A stretch of DNA of 64,000 bases. It comes from GCA-002727615 sp964442655 (GTDB taxonomy: Bacteria > Pseudomonadota > Alphaproteobacteria > TMED109). Made by a program: the position numbers and the translations under genes. The stretch is from the NCBI GenBank assembly GCA_964442655.1, contig CAYTZM010000004.1:62001-126000 (forward strand), written 5' to 3'. The notes under the pieces are model-generated. The model did not search any database. It was not told where the DNA came from and saw only the letters and a list, made by a program, of their open reading frames with translations. Below, one piece after another: positions 63,427-64,000 of the stretch; position 1 is the stretch's first letter, and each line of letters begins with the position of its first letter.

Positions 63427-64000
63427 ATGACTGCTAAGAGTTATGGAGAATTAATTGTAAAAAGAAAGTGGTTAGCACTTTTAGTAGGTATTTTATTCAC
63501 TGTAGTATGGGTTATGGGACTATCCGGATTAAGTATGAATCCTGATAATAGGATATTCTTTTCAAAAGATAACCCTCAATTGGTTGCACTTGAAACTTTA
63601 GAAAAAACTTATACTAGGGCTGATAATGTCTATTTGTTGTTTGCTCCTAAAGATAAAGATGTTTTTACTCCTGAAACATTAGATGCTGTTAGAGAGATGA
63701 CAGAGAGACTTTGGCAAACACCATTCTCTAGTCGCGTGGATTCCATTACTAATTTTCAGTGGACTAGATCAGATGGTGATGATGTCATAATTAGTGATTT
63801 AGTTAAAGAAGGACAGATAACAAAGGAGTTAGCTCTAAATGCTAAAATGGTTGCTTTAGATGAGCCACTTATTAGAAATTTATTAGTAGATACTGAAGGA
63901 TTAGTTACAGGAATTAATATAAATATAATAATGCCTGAGGATCCTATAGCTAGTGGCGGAGCAACTATAAAAATTATGGAATTTATTAGGTCAGAGCAAG
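63427..64000 (+). CDS. MMPL/RND superfamily exporter, 3' end outside window
   Basis: The partial frame starts at ATG 63427 with AAGGAGG six bases upstream and remains open to the window end (191 codons). The N-terminus KSYGELIVKRKWLALLVGI leads into TM1. The periplasmic porter region follows, with GLSMNPDNRIFFSKDNPQL and TYTRADNVYLLFAPKD, as in the predicted-exporter (COG1033-like) group that transports lipids or hydrophobic compounds. Only this first part is visible, so the final assignment rests on the N-terminal pattern. Confidence 0.82.
   Translation, partial: MTAKSYGELIVKRKWLALLVGILFTVVWVMGLSGLSMNPDNRIFFSKDNPQLVALETLEKTYTRADNVYLLFAPKDKDVFTPETLDAVREMTERLWQTPFSSRVDSITNFQWTRSDGDDVIISDLVKEGQITKELALNAKMVALDEPLIRNLLVDTEGLVTGININIIMPEDPIASGGATIKIMEFIRSEQ

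Noticed and set aside
1..64000. CRISPR arrays, insertion sequences, prophage structural genes, rRNA
   Set aside because: I saw no regularly spaced repeats with spacers, no transposase or integrase frame, no phage structural genes and no rRNA; the only RNA gene I can support is tRNA-Gln.

Overview
The window is one continuous stretch of a very AT-rich bacterial chromosome with almost no spacer DNA. There is no gene-free interval over 300 bases; the longest, about 250 bases each, lie at 29949-30197 and 30624-30874. Gene content and order point to an alphaproteobacterium with a streamlined, AT-rich, probably marine genome: ileS-lspA-DUF3035 lipoprotein, lpxK-waaA beside the TldE gene pmbA, the UDG-slt-moaB string, ubiA-rsmE-gshA with an alphaproteobacterial-type glutamate-cysteine ligase, and a lipid A pathway. 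Many genes overlap by 1-14 bases and several start with TTG. One (hisC) appears to start with ATT. The lineage cannot be fixed more closely from this sequence alone.

Layout. 1-12294: housekeeping (ileS, lspA, lipoprotein, pgi, mutL; opposing rsmD, pseudouridine synthase and a glutamine-amidotransferase hydrolase; tadA, purD, xseA, M23 peptidase). 12296-20285, all minus strand: lipid A and Kdo genes (lpxL-like, lpxK, waaA), pmbA, a small exported protein, korBA (2-oxoacid:ferredoxin oxidoreductase) and tRNA-Gln(UUG). 20414-27350: folD, ispE, a TPR protein, a 64-aa protein, a divergent uracil-DNA glycosylase, lytic transglycosylase and moaB.

27351-34182 is an accessory island between moaB and the next conserved block. 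Its left part (27311-30720) is bounded by moaB's own 3' end and a second, diverged copy of that 3' end, each followed by a 13-bp tandem repeat. This is what integration into the end of moaB would leave, but no integrase is present. The cargo is malonyl-CoA decarboxylase, two small membrane proteins and two small exported cysteine-containing proteins. The right part carries a crotonase, a cupin, a 26-aa membrane peptide, a strikingly GC-rich MpaB-like oxygenase and an ABM-domain protein. A previously unnamed (to me) 55-65-bp intergenic repeat with nested palindromes occurs four times, each time just upstream of a minus-strand gene.

34183-42468: two glycosyltransferase-like genes, ubiA, rsmE, gshA, and a tight minus-strand operon caiB-like / unknown / hisC / tldD. 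42570-47459: soxXYZA running directly into cystathionine beta-synthase-like, cystathionine gamma-lyase-like and sixA genes, which links periplasmic sulfur-carrier chemistry and reverse transsulfuration in one apparent transcription unit; soxB and soxCD are not in the window. Two c-type cytochrome genes face this operon. 48865-64000: acyl-CoA ligase, ispH, dxs, a HCCA-isomerase-like protein, D-2-hydroxyacid dehydrogenase, amidase, NIPSNAP protein, Tat-exported ApbE, an RND efflux pump with its adaptor, a 3-methyladenine glycosylase-like protein, a glyoxalase-fold protein and the start of an MMPL/RND exporter.
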